A stretch of DNA of 64,000 bases from Hemibagrus wyckioides. Taxonomy: Eukaryota > Chordata > Actinopteri > Siluriformes > Bagridae. How positions within the stretch are numbered: the stretch's first letter is position 1; each line of letters starts with the position of its first letter. This document shows positions 38,526-51,346 of the stretch, in pieces. The DNA lies in the NCBI RefSeq assembly GCF_019097595.1, contig NC_080719.1, positions 18,204,001 to 18,268,000 of the forward strand. The letters run 5' to 3'. Under the pieces are notes generated by a model, which was given only the letters and a program-made list of their open reading frames with translations, was not told where the DNA came from and made no database searches. Both the position numbers and the translations under genes were made by a program.

Positions 38526-38926
38526 GTTCTTTAATTCCTCTAGAAGTGCATTTGTGAGGTCAGGCACTGATGTTGGATGAGAAGGTCTGGCTCGCAGTCT
38601 CCGCTCTAATTCATCCCAAAGGTGTTCTATCAGGTTGAGGTCAGGACTCTGTGCAGGCCAGTCAAGTTCATCCACACCAAACTCACTCATCCATGTCTTT
38701 ATGGACCTTGCTTTGTGCACTGGTGAGCAGTCATGTTGGAACAGGAAGGGGTCATCCCCAAACTATTCCCACAAAGTTGGGAACATGAAATTGTCCAGAA
38801 TGTCTTGGTATGCTGAAGCATTAAGAGTTCCTTTCACTGGAACTAAGGAGCCAAAACAACCCCTGAAAAACAACACCTGAATTCAACGATTTGGAGGGGT
38901 GTCCCAAAACCTTTGGCAATATAGTG
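38526..38926 (-). pseudogene. Deleted Tc1 copy related to the 34.6-kb element
   Basis: On the minus strand the frame gives [20 protein letters not shown] and then [20 protein letters not shown], nearly identical to residues 250-289 of the intact transposase. The + strand sequence parallels about 34770-35100 of that element, then jumps to a right end CTTTGGCAATATAGTG followed by TA at 38927. The N-terminal half and the left end are missing, so it cannot move alone. Confidence 0.85.
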
Positions 38927-38966
38927 TATCTTAATTGCACAGTCTAATCTGATCAATATCTCTACT

Positions 38967-38968
<2 letters not shown>

Positions 38969-39004
<36 letters not shown>

Positions 39005-39005
39005 T

Positions 39006-39037
<32 letters not shown>
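38969..39037 (+). repeat. Poly(T) and (TTTA)n run
   Basis: About 33 T residues followed by TTTA units. It may be the A tail of a minus-strand retroelement, but no body was recognised beside it. Confidence 0.7.
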
Positions 39038-39038
<1 letters not shown>

Positions 39039-39059
39039 CATCAGTTTTTGGTATACTTT

Positions 39060-39115
39060 TTATTATTATTAAGGAAAGACACTTAATTTTGTTGTACTCT
39101 GTGCAATGACAATAA

Positions 39116-39197
<82 letters not shown>

Positions 39198-39198
39198 T
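39060..39198 (+). repeat. LINE tail plus (ATCT)n/(CTGT)n microsatellite
   Basis: The phrase TTTTGTTGTACTCTGTGCAA then TGACAATAAT is a typical fish LINE/SINE 3' end. It passes straight into about 20 four-base units: ATCT, then CTGT, then ATCT again. Confidence 0.65.
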
Positions 39199-39466
39199 TG
39201 TGTATTTTTTATTTCTTATTTCAGTATTTTATACTGATGTTACTCAGTCCCTGACCCGTGAACCAGCATGAGGATGTTTGCACTAACAGAGACTCAGGGT
39301 AAAGCCATCTGCCAAACACTATAAATCTAAATGTAAAAACATACAGAATGGCATGAAGCGAAGCTCCGACTGTATCAAGCCCATAACTGGCTGTGCATTC
39401 AGGCAGCCTGTGAGTGACAGTCGTGTCACATGATTACACACCTATAGCTTTGATCTTCATTTGGGC

Positions 39467-39912
39467 TCAAAAGTATATGGATATCTGCTCACCACCTTCA
39501 TTTGTGGTTCTTCACTAAACTGCTGCCCCAGTGTTGGAAGCAGAGAAATTTCTAGAATGTTTTTGTATGCTTTAATTTCCTTTCACTGGAACTAGAGGCT
39601 CAAACCTGTTCCAGCATGAAGATGCCCCTGTGCACAAGCTCCATGAAGATATGGTGTGTGAAGGTTGGACTGGAAGAACTTGAGTGTCCTGCACAAAGCC
39701 CTGACTCTGACTCAACCCCACTAAACAGCTTTAGGATGAACTACAACACCGACTGAACCCCAGACCTCCTCACTCTTACAACATCAGTACCTGATCTCTC
39801 TAATGCTCTTGTAGCTGAATGATCACAAATCCCCGCAGCCACAATCCAAAATCTAGTAGAAATTCTTTCTAGAAGAGTGGAGCTAATTATTACAGCAAAG
39901 AGGAGACTAAAT
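39467..39912 (+). pseudogene. Degraded Tc1-like transposase
   Basis: + strand phrases give LHEDMVCEGWTG, then CPAQSPDSDSTPLNSFRMN (a decayed SPDLNP catalytic region), SVPDLSNALVAE and LVEILSRRVELIITAKR, matching the C-terminal third of a fish Tc1 transposase. Stops and frame changes are present. The left edge has AAAAGTATATGGATATCTG, the usual Tc1 end style. Confidence 0.65.
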
Positions 39913-41542
39913 CGGTGTGATTTTTGAGCGGGTGTGAAGGTCAGGTGACCCTGTGCTTTTTTGAATCCATAATCTTTCAGTCTGCTTGAGTGACACGTCA
40001 TTTTTTACATCATCACCAGACATGTTACTATATCAGTCAAGGACATAATGAACGTAAACAAAGTGGATTATTGACTCTATCGTTATTTCTCCCTTTAGAG
40101 GAGAAGCTAAAAGTTGACTGAGCACACAAAATTAGTATGACTTATCAGATATTTTTTAATCACTATAAATAAATGAATAATTTTATCACCGCAAGTCTGA
40201 TACAAAATGAGTCAGGACTCTGTTGGATAACCTTACACAGAATTTTAGTGGTTGAAGATAGCACCTTCAAATTTTAGCTGCTTATGAACAAACACTTGGA
40301 GCGTCTCAGAGAGCAGAAATGGGTTTGATATCAACATTTACTTTGAAGATAGAAACATTTATGTGAAAAAATTATTTTTTTTTTTCTGAGTAGCATTTCT
40401 ATTAACATATTGCCCATAATAGACTAGATAAAAACAGAAATTCTTATGAAACACTACAAAGTCCTGAGTGTCTATTTTCATATTAATCACCACCGTGGAG
40501 TGGTCCATGACAAAGACAAGCAATGCTGTACATGGAGACACCCAAAACAGAAGCAAAGTCCATTTTTTAGCCTCTGGTAAAAAGTGTTAAAGTACAAACT
40601 GCATAAAAGTTAAATGTTTTTTGTTTGAATGCGACAATTCCAACTTTTCTGTCTACTGTGTTTGTTATTTGGAGGAAACATGAGTTGAATGAATCCAGTT
40701 GAGCGTTACATACTTATTAATAGAGAAACATTCAAATATTATAAATCGCTAATGCAAATGACTCCATTAGTCCTAAACAGACACAGTTCAGATTTCTATA
40801 TCCTCATTTTATCCTAATCTATTTTTTTTTTCTCCAAATGCTTTTCTGTAGATTATTGTCTTTGTGCTGCAGCTCATAGCAAATGATTTGCAATTGAATG
40901 CTTTATGTAACCAAACAATTCTAAATTGTCCCATGGGCTTCAAATAAAGTACAAATCTCTCCTAAAAAAAAAACTAGGGAGAAATAGTTCAGTTGCTGTT
41001 TAACCGCAAAATTACGCAGAAATTGGCTTTGTATTTGCTTTTACAAAAGGGATCTGCCCCTTTTATATAACCTCATTTAATCCTCAAGTTCTTTTCCACC
41101 AGCAGCGATGATGGTGGGAACTCATTAGCTTTTATCAGCCGATGGAGGCGTGTCCTGGAGAGATCAAATTGAAAGGGGGTGAAAAAATGAGGGCAGCAAA
41201 GCGAGGTCTCATCCAGATACCCTTCACTGGAATGGCTCTGCTCTGCTCGAGGGCTCTTTTGACTGTCAGCCAAAATTTCAAATGAGGAAGGCATTTTAAC
41301 ACGTGTAAACAAAGGTTCAGGAGCACCATCGATCTGCCTGTGTGTTAAAGGGTTTTATCTGGAAATGTCCATAAAACCAGTGGCATCTTGTCTACAGTGA
41401 GCCAGCCAGAGCACCACCATTTATATCAGTCACTCTATACATCCATCAGAAAATTAATCATTCATTTTTGTGAGCAAAGATTCTTTTTAAATGTAGCTAT
41501 GCATTAGATGTTGTTATAATGGTGTATTAGGTGGTGTTATAA

Positions 41543-41843
41543 TGGTGGCACATTTGCATCTCCTGGGTTGGGGGTTTAATTCCCACAGCCACCCTGTGGG
41601 CAGTTGCATGGTCTCTCTGTGTTTCAGGGGTTTCATCCAGGGACACAATGGTTTCCTCCATCAGTCCAAAGGCATGCGTTGTTGGCTGTCAGTGAGGGTG
41701 TGTAATGCCCTGTGATTTGTTGGAACCATCTCCAGGTTGTCCTGCACCTTGTGCCTCGATTCCCCTGGGATTGATTCCAGGCTCGGAATGTGTAGAGTAA
41801 ACGTTAGAGAAAATGGATGGATGGATGGATGGATGGATGGATG
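41543..41843 (+). repeat. tRNA-headed SINE with (GGAT)n tail
   Basis: A decayed SINE: GGGTTGGGGGTTTAATTCCC at the B-box position, then GGTCTCTCTGTGTTTCAGG, CAGTCCAAAGGCATGCG, GGATTGATTCCAGGCTC and a tail of seven GGAT units at 41813-41843. The layout matches a widespread fish SINE whose 3' end is a GGAT run; the 5' head is diverged. Confidence 0.65.
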
Positions 41844-43578
41844 CTGCTATTTCTTTATGTTGTGCTATCGTGCTCATTTAGCATTCAGCTCCATAGAGGA
41901 TTGTTGCACCTAGTGGTTAAACAGAGGTTTTTTCGGGCAGGAATCATGCTGCCTCATGCTTGCTTTATATGTATTTTCATTAGACAGAACTGGGTTGCCA
42001 GGGTTGCATTTTCTTCGGCCAACTTGTCCTAGTTTTTTTTTAAAAAAAAACCCTACAGCCAAGAATGAATTAATTGGCAGAATTACTTCTAATATATTTC
42101 CACAAGCATTATCAAAGTACAGGCAATGTGTCTAGAATGTTCAGAAAAGTTTATTTTGTAAAATCCATAGATAACACTGGCAGAAAAGGGAATTGTATAG
42201 TGAATAATATCTGTACATCAGGTGTACAAATGTGTGTGTACTACAGTGACCTTGTTTGCCATGAGATAAAGAAGGAAAACTCCCATTTCCAGTGCTCAAA
42301 TTACCTTTACTTAAACCTGCCAACCTGGTTCATAATATTAGCTCTTCTGTAAGAATTTTCTTTGGCAATGGGAAGCCGAACACAGTTGAATAAAGGTAAG
42401 CCTAAACCCTCCACACTAATAACAATACTGCATGTTGTGGTGTCACTTTAAAAATTCAGTAGATCACCTATAGCGTGAGTCAAGTGTAATAGGACAGAAG
42501 ATGAGAAAAACTAGCCGCAAATATGACCTGTGCAGAATTTTCAGGCAATGTTTGTGAATTATGCTCCTGGACATAGCAGGGTTTTCAGAAATAAGTCCTT
42601 ATCAAACTGTATTGATAGAGTTTGAAGCCAGAGGGATGAAAGAGACAATCTGGGTTGAATGAAAAGCCTTTAATTCAAAATGACATATCCACAACTTTAA
42701 CTTGGAATAAATTATCAACCCTTAAAAGTACTTACACTGCCGGGTCAAAGTACGGTCAAACTTGTTCATTCCCAGCCCTCAATATGGGAACTTCATCAAC
42801 TTTTTTTCCCCTCTTAAGATACGGGGGCTCGAGAAAGTGTTCTGCTCTAGTAGCAAGTGGTATCTTTGTGCAGTATGTCAGTCTCTGTAAACACCAGGGA
42901 TATTGTTCCACACAACAGAAGCCCCACTGTTTCTCGCTTGGTTAATCAGTCTGCTGAAGTGTGGATGCTTAATGAAAGGATTTCCTCTTTACCGTCTCCC
43001 CTCACACTGAACAGAGCAGAACATCTGCATTCCTCCATTTGCTGCAAGTAAAGGTGAAGCTTTGATTATCCTTTGTGGGTAGTTAGGCATTAATCCAGAA
43101 CACAGCTGCAACTCAAGACTCCGCTGAATCCTACTGAAGTGCTTCTGATTTTCTGCCAAGTAAACTTTCTCATTAAAAAGGTAGAATTGTCTAATGGCAT
43201 GAAGGGTGCATGCTTCGAAATAAAGGATGTGATGAGACCTCATGTCATAAGCTTAGACAGGCTTGCATGGCTATATGCAACTCTTTCCTCAGCCATTGAC
43301 AGAGCAACTTCCTGTTTTAAAACGCAAAAGGCAATCACCAAATGGATGTCGCGAACTCACATGAAAATATATGGCAGCATATTTGTGATCTTCACTCTAC
43401 TCCTGCAAATCAATCTGTGTGATGTATCTAAAGCTGTCAGAACACAGGCTTAGTGCCTTGTTTATCAATGAGAATTGTCATCTGTGATTTCCTCCGTCAG
43501 CATCTGGAACCTACTAGCCCACCCGAAGGTTGTCAGATTCTGAGTGGGGTCCAGCAACAAGATAGAACTGATGGATAT

Positions 43579-44660
43579 ACAGTCCCTCCAGAAGTATTGG
43601 AACAGCAAGGCCAATTTGTTTGTTTTTGCTATGCAGTGAATACATCAGGGTTTGAGCTTAAATATGAATATTACACAACCGCTTAGAATTTTAGCTTCTA
43701 GATGTGTTTAGCGCCTTTTGTTTGAACCCACACATTTTTTTGTGTGATCAGAAATATTGAATGATGTGACTGACAGGTTTTTTTTTTTTGTTGACCAGGT
43801 CTGCCCTGTTTAACAGCTTGTTTAAACAATTAATAGCTTTAATGTCTGCTCTTGGATTGAGCCCTTGGTTTCATTGTAAGAACTGCTTTATTTTGACAAA
43901 CCAACATGAAGACAAGAGAGTTGTCTATGGGAGAAAACCAAGCCATTTTACTGCTGAATGGGGAAAATCAGTCAGAGCGATTGGAGAGGTATTGGGCACA
44001 TTTGGAATTGAAAGCACTGACACTGAACAATTTGAGTAAGGAAAGCAAAAGCAGCTGATGACAGAAACATTGTGTGAGCTGAGAGGAAAAACTTACAATC
44101 ATTGACATTACCAACAACCTCTAGAGGGAAGTGGTGAAGGTATCACAATCCACCATTCAAAGAAAACGAAATAGATAGAAAGGATCTGCTCTTGATCCAA
44201 AACCTACGGTGGAGATAGAGTCATGGCTTGTGCTTGCATGGCTGCTTCTGGAACAGGATCACTAATCTTTACAGATGATTTAACTCATGATCGTTTCAGC
44301 AGAATGACTTCAGAAGTCTACAGAAACACTGTGCCTGCCAATATACAGAGAAATCCAATCTAATCCAGTTTAATTGGGAAGAAGCCAAAAGACCCCACAA
44401 ACCCTGCAACACAACAAAGGACTTCATCAGGGGGATAAGTGGAAGGTTTTAAACTGGCCAAGTCAATCACCAGACCTTAACCCAACTGAGCAGCATTTCA
44501 TCGCGTGAAGCGAGGAGACTGGAGAGAGAAACCCCCCGAAACAATCAACAACTGAAAGAAGCTGAACTACAAGCCTGGAAATGTGGCAGTTTGGCGATGT
44601 CAGTGGGTCACAGGCTTGATCCAGTTATTGCAATTTGTTATTTAAAATAAAGACAAAGCT
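43579..44660 (+). pseudogene. Tc1-like element, degraded
   Basis: The left end CAGTCCCTCCAGAAGTATTG is typical of a fish Tc1 family. Inside, + strand frames give MACACMAASGTGSLIFTDDL (DDE core region with the first Asp motif), TSEVYRNTVPANIQ and SQSPDLNPTEQ, in the right order but in different frames with stops. The matching right end was not found, so the element is broken. Confidence 0.7.
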
Positions 44661-45149
44661 CCAAAATGCAATTCCAGTGCAGCATTATATATACTCGTTT
44701 GTGGCTAATGTGTTATTTTCTATTTAATTGGAAGTCTCTAAACAGATCTGTTGCTTAAAAAAAACCCTTAGTGGTTTAGTGATCTGAAATAATCTTGTTT
44801 AAAAAACCGTAAGGTTATAATGCCACATAGCTGTAGTTTCATAGTGGGTAGTTTCACAGTGCAGGAACTGCTAAGCTTCCTGAGGGTCACTCATTATTTT
44901 GGGTTTGCCTGATCGCTGCTTGGACGACCTCAGCTGCTTTTTCTTCCACAGTAACACAGCAGCTGTCCTGTTAGATTCTACCATAATGATGGTGCAGTCG
45001 AGCCAAACATCCACTTTTTACTGAAACTCAAACTCTTCTGTCACTGGTCTATATCAACCAGGCAGCCAAACTCTGCCATAACACACTGTTTACTGATTTA
45101 TCACTTTTCTAGATTTATTTTGTCAATATATATAAAAAGTTCATAGCAT

Positions 45150-45308
45150 GTGGGTGTGTGTATTTGTGCCATGCGATGGACTGGAAGTCTCCTGCCTTGT
45201 GCCCTGGTTCTCTTGCCATAGACTCCAGGTTCCCAACGACCCTGTGTAGTATAAGCACTACATGAATGGATGGATGGATGGATGGATGGATGGATGGGTG
45301 GGTGGATG
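45150..45308 (+). repeat. SINE 3' part with (GGAT)n tail
   Basis: GCGATGGACTGGAAGTCTCC and TCTTGCCATAGACTCCAGG are the 3' half of the same SINE type as at 41543, followed by (ATGG)n at 45264-45298. The 5' head is missing. Confidence 0.65.
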
Positions 45309-45839
45309 TTTTTTTATGATATATAAGCTGATGTTCCACTGATTTGCTCTCCTTGCTCCATTTCTTCTAAATCTTCTTAGTTCTGTAGAGTATCCATAAA
45401 ATGTTTTTTTTTTGTATTTACCATTGAAGAATATTTTCCCATCATTACTTACAAGCATTGCACACATAGTTCATAGTGTCCCTCTGTACTTTATTATTAT
45501 TACATTATTGCATTATATTAGATTATTATTGACTGAATTATTATTACATTATACATATTTTGGATTTTGGCATTCAAAAATAGCTCTTACCTAAATCGAA
45601 ACCGCCGTTGCCTCTGCCTCTTTTCTGTCTAGTCGAGTAAAGAAGTCTGTATGAAGCCTTCACTGATTAATAATTGTTTTAGTGGAGTTTGGATGATCTA
45701 TTGACTTTGAATATGGACCACTCTGATTTAAAAAAAAAAAAAACCCTCAATACTGATGCTTGGCAATCTGAGTAAGTTTAAGACAAAGCTAGTCAGAAAA
45801 GATATGGCAGTATTTAATGCTCATAAACATATTCTGAAA

Positions 45840-45935
45840 AGAATTATAACCGGATCTCTGTACAGGTGGACATGCCTGATGCAGCTCTAACAGGAGCCAA
45901 CCACGGGGCATCCAGACATGCTTGAACTAAAACTG
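45840..45935. repeat. LINE fragment similar to 47218-47300
   Basis: Shares ACAGGTGGACATGCCTGATG and GGGGCATCCAGACATGCTTG with the longer remnant 1.4 kb to the right, in the same orientation. It is one segment of a decayed non-LTR element. Confidence 0.55.
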
Positions 45936-47043
45936 GGAAATTGAAAAGCATCTTCTGCAACAGAAGCTTATATGCTACTCAGGGCAAAACAATCCAGATT
46001 GTTCACTGTGGAATATTCATGACTTTTATGCTGCCAAATGCCTCACAATAAACCTGACATGGTACAATCCAGATGGTTTATTATGGATGCGAACCTGCTG
46101 ACAAATGCACAAAATTCTGAAAGAAGCATCTTTTATCCAATGATATCCACCAGTCAGCTGCGACCGTGAGTGGATTGATTTCCTTGACCTACGGCTGTGA
46201 TGGTATAACAATTTCACGCTATACTAACTATACAACCGAAATTTATATTTTCAGTATAGCATGCCATAAGCACAAATTTCTGATCCTTTTAGTGTAAACA
46301 AACACATGAATAAAAGAATTGTGGGCCATAAATTTCAAGTATATAGTATTCCATTTATTTTACAAGCTAACAATTAATATGAACATGTATGTTCTAGTAT
46401 ATTCTAGCCTTTCATTTTATAATAAAGCTAGAAGCCAGTAATCCAGTTTCGATGATAACTAGCTACACTTATTAAAGTCATTCTTTACAGAATCTTTGCA
46501 AATTTCCACTTGCAGATAGTGTGACTGAGCAAAAGCTGTTAACTGCTTGGCTTTTATTAGGAAAGTGAGAGAAATTGAGGGATGTTTTGACACTGATATC
46601 GAGTCTGATACTGTGCTCACTTACTCATACTTGTAAACATAACAACCACTATGTGATTACAGGCTAGTGTATACAGCGATTCACAAGTCACCTTGGCAAT
46701 TGAGGCAAACCACACTGCAAACTGTCTTCTGTGAAAATATCAAAAGGAGGTTCTACATTGTAGACATGTGACCTGATGAAAACTCAGCAGGAGAAGTTTA
46801 GTAGCACAAAGCTTATTATGTTATTTTCAGGTAAGTGAAAATAACAGCACTTAAACAGTTCAGCCTGAGTGCATGAACACACACAGGTGCCCTTTACTTG
46901 GCCATTATTTAAACAAGGGAAACATAATAAGAGCTACATAATATTGTCCCTGATTAATTCATGCTAAGTAGTGTATTCATATCAGTGTCATCAGTGTCTA
47001 TGAGTAACAAAGAACATGTAACAAAACGGTATCAGTTGCTTCC

Positions 47044-48245
47044 CAAAATATTATTCCATCCATTTGTTCATTTATTTTTATTCCACTTCTCTTGATGATG
47101 ATTGCAATGAAAACTGGCTGAGAAGGTCATTCCAGGTTTCTCTATCTCATCTCTAGATTCCAGCTCCTCCTGAGGGGATCAGGTGTAAATTCTCCTGCAG
47201 GCCCTGGGTTGGCCCCGGGGTCTTTGTATAGGTGGACCTGCCTGATACGGCTCTAATAGGAGCTGACCAGGGGGCATCCAGACATGCTTGAACCACCTCA
47301 ACAGGCTACTCACAGTTTCAGAGGAACAGCTACTTCAAATCTATCCTATGTTGCTAAATTTCCATACTTTATTAGGGACAGTAAGCAGAGCAGAGGAGTA
47401 CTGAGGAAGAACAAATTTATTTTAGTCATGACAACTTTCAGAAGGGATTGAACAAACGTTTATTGATAGGTTTGGTGTTGGTGGATTGGATTAGATCTGC
47501 TACTGTTGCTGCTGCTTCTGCTGCTGCTGCTGATGATGATGATGATGGACGAGTACAGAGATTTGACCGGTTGAACCTGCTCAAACACAGAGGTATTAAG
47601 AAACATGCTGCTGCTGCAGAAGGTAAAGCTGGAGAAACCCCACCATAGCAGATCTATACAGGACATGCTGGGTAGGAGGAGGGTAAAGAGGAAAATCTCT
47701 TGCCGTGTGCAGGGGCAGCGCCTGGGAGTTTATTCAGGATTATAAAGAATTACGTAGGTGGAGAAGCATGACTTATGGTGTCTAGTGAACCAATCAGCAT
47801 GCAGGGTTGGCTGAACTATGCATTCGTTTAGTAACTATCCGCATCTTTTGATCAAACCTGAGGATAACAGCATCGATTGAGTAGTAAACATTGAGTTTTA
47901 TCTGAAAAGCCAAGCTCCTGCTTTACCGCCACAGATCTGTACTGTGACTAAAGCACCGCATCCACCGACTCAATCTGTTTGTCGATCTCACACTCACACT
48001 TTCCCATCCCTCATGTATAAGATCACAAGAAAACTCCTACACTATGATTAAGCTTTAAAGCAGAAATACCCATCCCATCCCATTTCCTAGGAACCATAGC
48101 CTTAAATTTGGAGGTGTTGATTCTCATCCCAGCTGCTTCACATGTTCACATGTCAGAGATCCACTTCCGATGCTGCGAAGAGAACAACATAATCTGCCAA
48201 TAACACGGCTGTTACCTTTAAGCTCCTAGTCATATAGCACTGAGT
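47044..48245 (-). mobile_element. Decayed non-LTR retrotransposon (minus)
   Basis: The minus strand of 48060-48240 gives ADYVVLFAAS, a changed form of the reverse-transcriptase ADDVVLMA core, followed (after a frame change) by CEAAGMRINTSKFKAMVPRK, the next conserved RT block. The 47160-47310 part (CAGCTCCTCCTGAGGGGATC; GGGGCATCCAGACATGC) is a more C-terminal portion. The middle (about 47340-48050) is interrupted by other sequence including a TGC/TGA repeat. Many stops; no function expected. Confidence 0.55.
47500..47548 (+). repeat. (TGC)n(TGA)n trinucleotide repeat
   Basis: About nine TGC-type units (one interrupted by TTC) followed by six TGA/GAT units. It makes an Ala/Asp-rich frame at 47448-47648, which I take as chance. 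Confidence 0.85.
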
Positions 48246-49390
48246 TTCATGGAAGTGCACAAGCTCCTTCATAACAACAAAGTCTCGAGTCATGAAGGAA
48301 AGTTGTCTCCGTATGTCACCATGTTAGAATTTACATAATTTCATGCACAAGCAACAGGGGCAAGGATTCAATTATTTACAAAGAGAAACTGCCAGGATAT
48401 TTTAGGAAATGTATTCGTGAGAAGGATCATTTTTACCTTTTACTGGTCTGTCGAAAAAACTCCACTTCTCTATTTTTAAAAAAAAAATATTATAGCATAT
48501 TTTAAATGCCCCAGAAATATATTAATGAGATGTCACTGTCTAAATCAGTACAGCCCATAGGTAATACACCATTATTTCAGGTATCCTTATCACATTATAT
48601 TAGCATCCTTCCAGTCCCTGTCCTGTCATTTTACTCCTTTCTTGAGTCTTGTTAGTGAGCCAAAAATAAACCAGCACAACCTTTTAAAACTTTAAGCAGA
48701 TGGTAAGATTAGTGAATTAATATAATTAATATTCCCAATATGTAAACACTGTAAAAAATCCCAGATGAAAAAGTCCAAAGTCTGCCGGATAAAAGAAAGT
48801 AACTGGCTCTTGATCAAACCTCTACAATAAACAGGTTGTTTGGTCACGCTGGCATTTTAAGATTTCTAGCCATAAATCCTTGGAGATCAAAGATGGCAGG
48901 AACTACCTGGCAGGAATGTGTCCAAAGCACTTGAGCACTTACATCTCATACTCTTTCATGGAGCACAGATTGGTTTGAAATGTGAAAACAGCAGAGTGAC
49001 ATTTAAAATAAAAATGTTTTGCAATGCCAATTTCTGAAAGTAAATGCTGTGATGAGACACGGTATTTCTAGCTTCTGAGAGACATGCTGTGCTTTTTTTT
49101 TTATTTTTTTTTTTTTTTAATTTAATGAATGTAAAGGGTCTTTCAGTGAAAATCAAATTCATACCATTATTCTCTACACAGACATGTCTGGTGATTTTTA
49201 AGCTTGCACTGGAAATGCATGAATGATCCTAACTTAACTAACTTACAGAAGTCTGTCACAACCTTTCCATCTCATTTATTGGTCTTGTGTATAAGGATTA
49301 TGTTAAGATAGAGATTATCCACATTGAAATATAAAAGTGGAGGGTGTATTTGAAAAAGATTTCATCCACTTGAGGTTCACTATGTCCTGC

Positions 49391-49445
49391 GTCAGCTATA
49401 CGTGGTTGAAATGACAATAAAGCTTCTTGAATCTTGAATCTTGAA
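49391..49445 (+). repeat. LINE-type 3' tail
   Basis: GAAATGACAATAAAGCTTCT followed by TGAATCT units is the usual 3' terminus of a fish LINE. The body upstream was not recognised. Confidence 0.5.
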
Positions 49446-50109
49446 ATGTAAATGTCTCTTAAGGTAACATTTGTCAACCAAAATGCCGCTAAATAAGTTG
49501 AACTTTAATTGGAATCTTAGCGAGATTAGAAACAGCATTTCCACACCATTTATCTGATTCATTTAGTAACTATAAATGAGGAAAAAGTTCGAATATGTCT
49601 GTTCATTCATTCAGACGTTCATTTGATTAGAAGTGCTAATCTCTGTGATCTAAATATTATCAAGATTCAGTCCCACAATACCAACTTTCTGTAAATATCT
49701 CCCTCTAAATATATCCACTAACAAATCAAACAAATCTATTTACAGTGTAGCTGTGACGTAACAAACAGCAGTAACTAATGAGAGCAGCCATCTTGGAAAA
49801 CTGGCAGGATGTGCTGTCATTTTAGTTCATTCCAGACAGAATAACAACATCCTGGAATGTTTGAATTTATATAGTCAAAGCAATGCCTGGTTTTTATTTC
49901 ATATATATGAACATATATTTGGTAAAAGGGCTGTTTTATACATGAGAGATGTCTGCCATTATACTAACACACACATTTACATGTCTACTAGAAAATAGAA
50001 AACAGAAGTCTCACATACATTACAGCTCGCTGTTGGCAATCAACTGTGCTCTTCCTCTCACGTTGCTAAGCTCATGTAGATTTCTCCTGTAACATCAAAA
50101 GAATTCATC

Positions 50110-50745
50110 ATTTTATTCATCATTTCAAGGCTGGACTAATGCAACCCACTCCTTTCTACGCCATGCAACTGATCCAGATTGCAGCTGAGTGGCTCATTTT
50201 CAACACTCCTAGGTTCTCCCACTCCACCCCATTGCTATGCTTAAACTAGCTTCCTGTAGCTGCCTGCATGAGATTTAAAACACTAATGCTAGCATACAAA
50301 GCCAAAAACAAACCAGCTCCCTCTTACCTTAAAGCTCTTATCACACCCTGCTCTGCACCACGCTCCCTCAGATCCTCCAGCACTGCTCCACTGATCCCAC
50401 CATCTCTCAGGATACAAGGAAGGAACGCATCAAGACTCTTCTCCGTTCTGGCATCTGGCTGGTGAAATGAACTTCTCCTAGATGTTTGAACAGCTGAGTC
50501 ACTGGCTGTCTTCTAACAAGATCTGTAGACCTACCTCTTCCTGAAGTACTTAAATTAGCACTCTTATAGATATTTATTTTTGCCTTTGTGCTTGTCTTGC
50601 TCTATTTCCTCCCAACAGCGTTTTAGACTGATTGTATTCTTAGTCTGTGACCTAGTGAACCAGTATTGATGTATTCATTGATAAAGACTTAAAGCACTTC
50701 TGTAAGTTTCTCTGGATAATGGCATCTGCCACAAGCTGATGAAAT
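50110..50745 (+). mobile_element. L2-like LINE 3' end (fragment 2)
   Basis: The frame 50268-50465 reads MRFKTLMLAYKAKNKPAPSY then LKALITPCSAPRSLRSSSTA and GRNASRLFSVL, the C-terminal domain of the L2-type reverse-transcriptase ORF. The tail has TTTCTCTGGATAATGGCATC. Stops are present upstream and downstream, so it is a dead 5'-truncated copy, more complete than the one at 17650. Confidence 0.8.
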
Positions 50746-51124
50746 ACCGGTTGAGGTATCTGAGCACTTCTCCATGCTTCTGGGTTCTAAATTTCAAACA
50801 CTGTCTTAATAAACAAGTATTAAATTTGACAAGATTGGGGACATATTCTTTACTTTATTATAATATGAGTAATTATTATATACTGAACACCACAACTTTG
50901 ATTTGAACAAATGACTGCCAGATGAACACTCTTCATAAGTATTCAGACAGTCTCTGACATTTCTCAATTTGAAATGAAGCAATCAAGTGTGATTGAAGTG
51001 TAGACTTTATTTGCTTAATTTTAACGGGTTTAATGGAAATATTGCATTATCCATTTACAAAAAAAATTGTTTTACCTTTTATACTTTCAGGGTAATTTCA
51101 TTAGTAAACTTGTTTTTTTTCTTT

Positions 51125-51345
51125 TGGCTGATTCTGTTAGGTGTCTCCACAGTGGATCAGCTGATCCACATATTTTATTTGGTACAGGATTTTACACCAG
51201 ATGCCCTTCCTTATTAAAATGCTCTCCCATTTTGATCCAGGCCTGGGACCAACACTGAGTACACTGGTTTGTATAACCCCAGTGGCTGGGTTGGTTCACT
51301 GCCCAGGAAACTACCCTAGGCCACAGCAGGGTTAGAGAGCGCTGG
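51125..51345 (-). repeat. Diverged tRNA-Glu-type SINE
   Basis: Matches the body of the SINE at 25998 in order: CCACATATTTTATTTGGTAC, CCAGATGCCCTTCCTTATTA, CCAGTGGCTGGGTTGGTTCA. The tRNA head (51300-51345, GAGAGCGCTGGAT at its edge) is strongly decayed. Confidence 0.6.
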
Positions 51346-51346
51346 A

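Noticed and set aside
47448..47648. 66-codon Ala/Asp-rich frame
   Set aside because: Produced by the TGC/TGA trinucleotide repeat inside a decayed LINE region.
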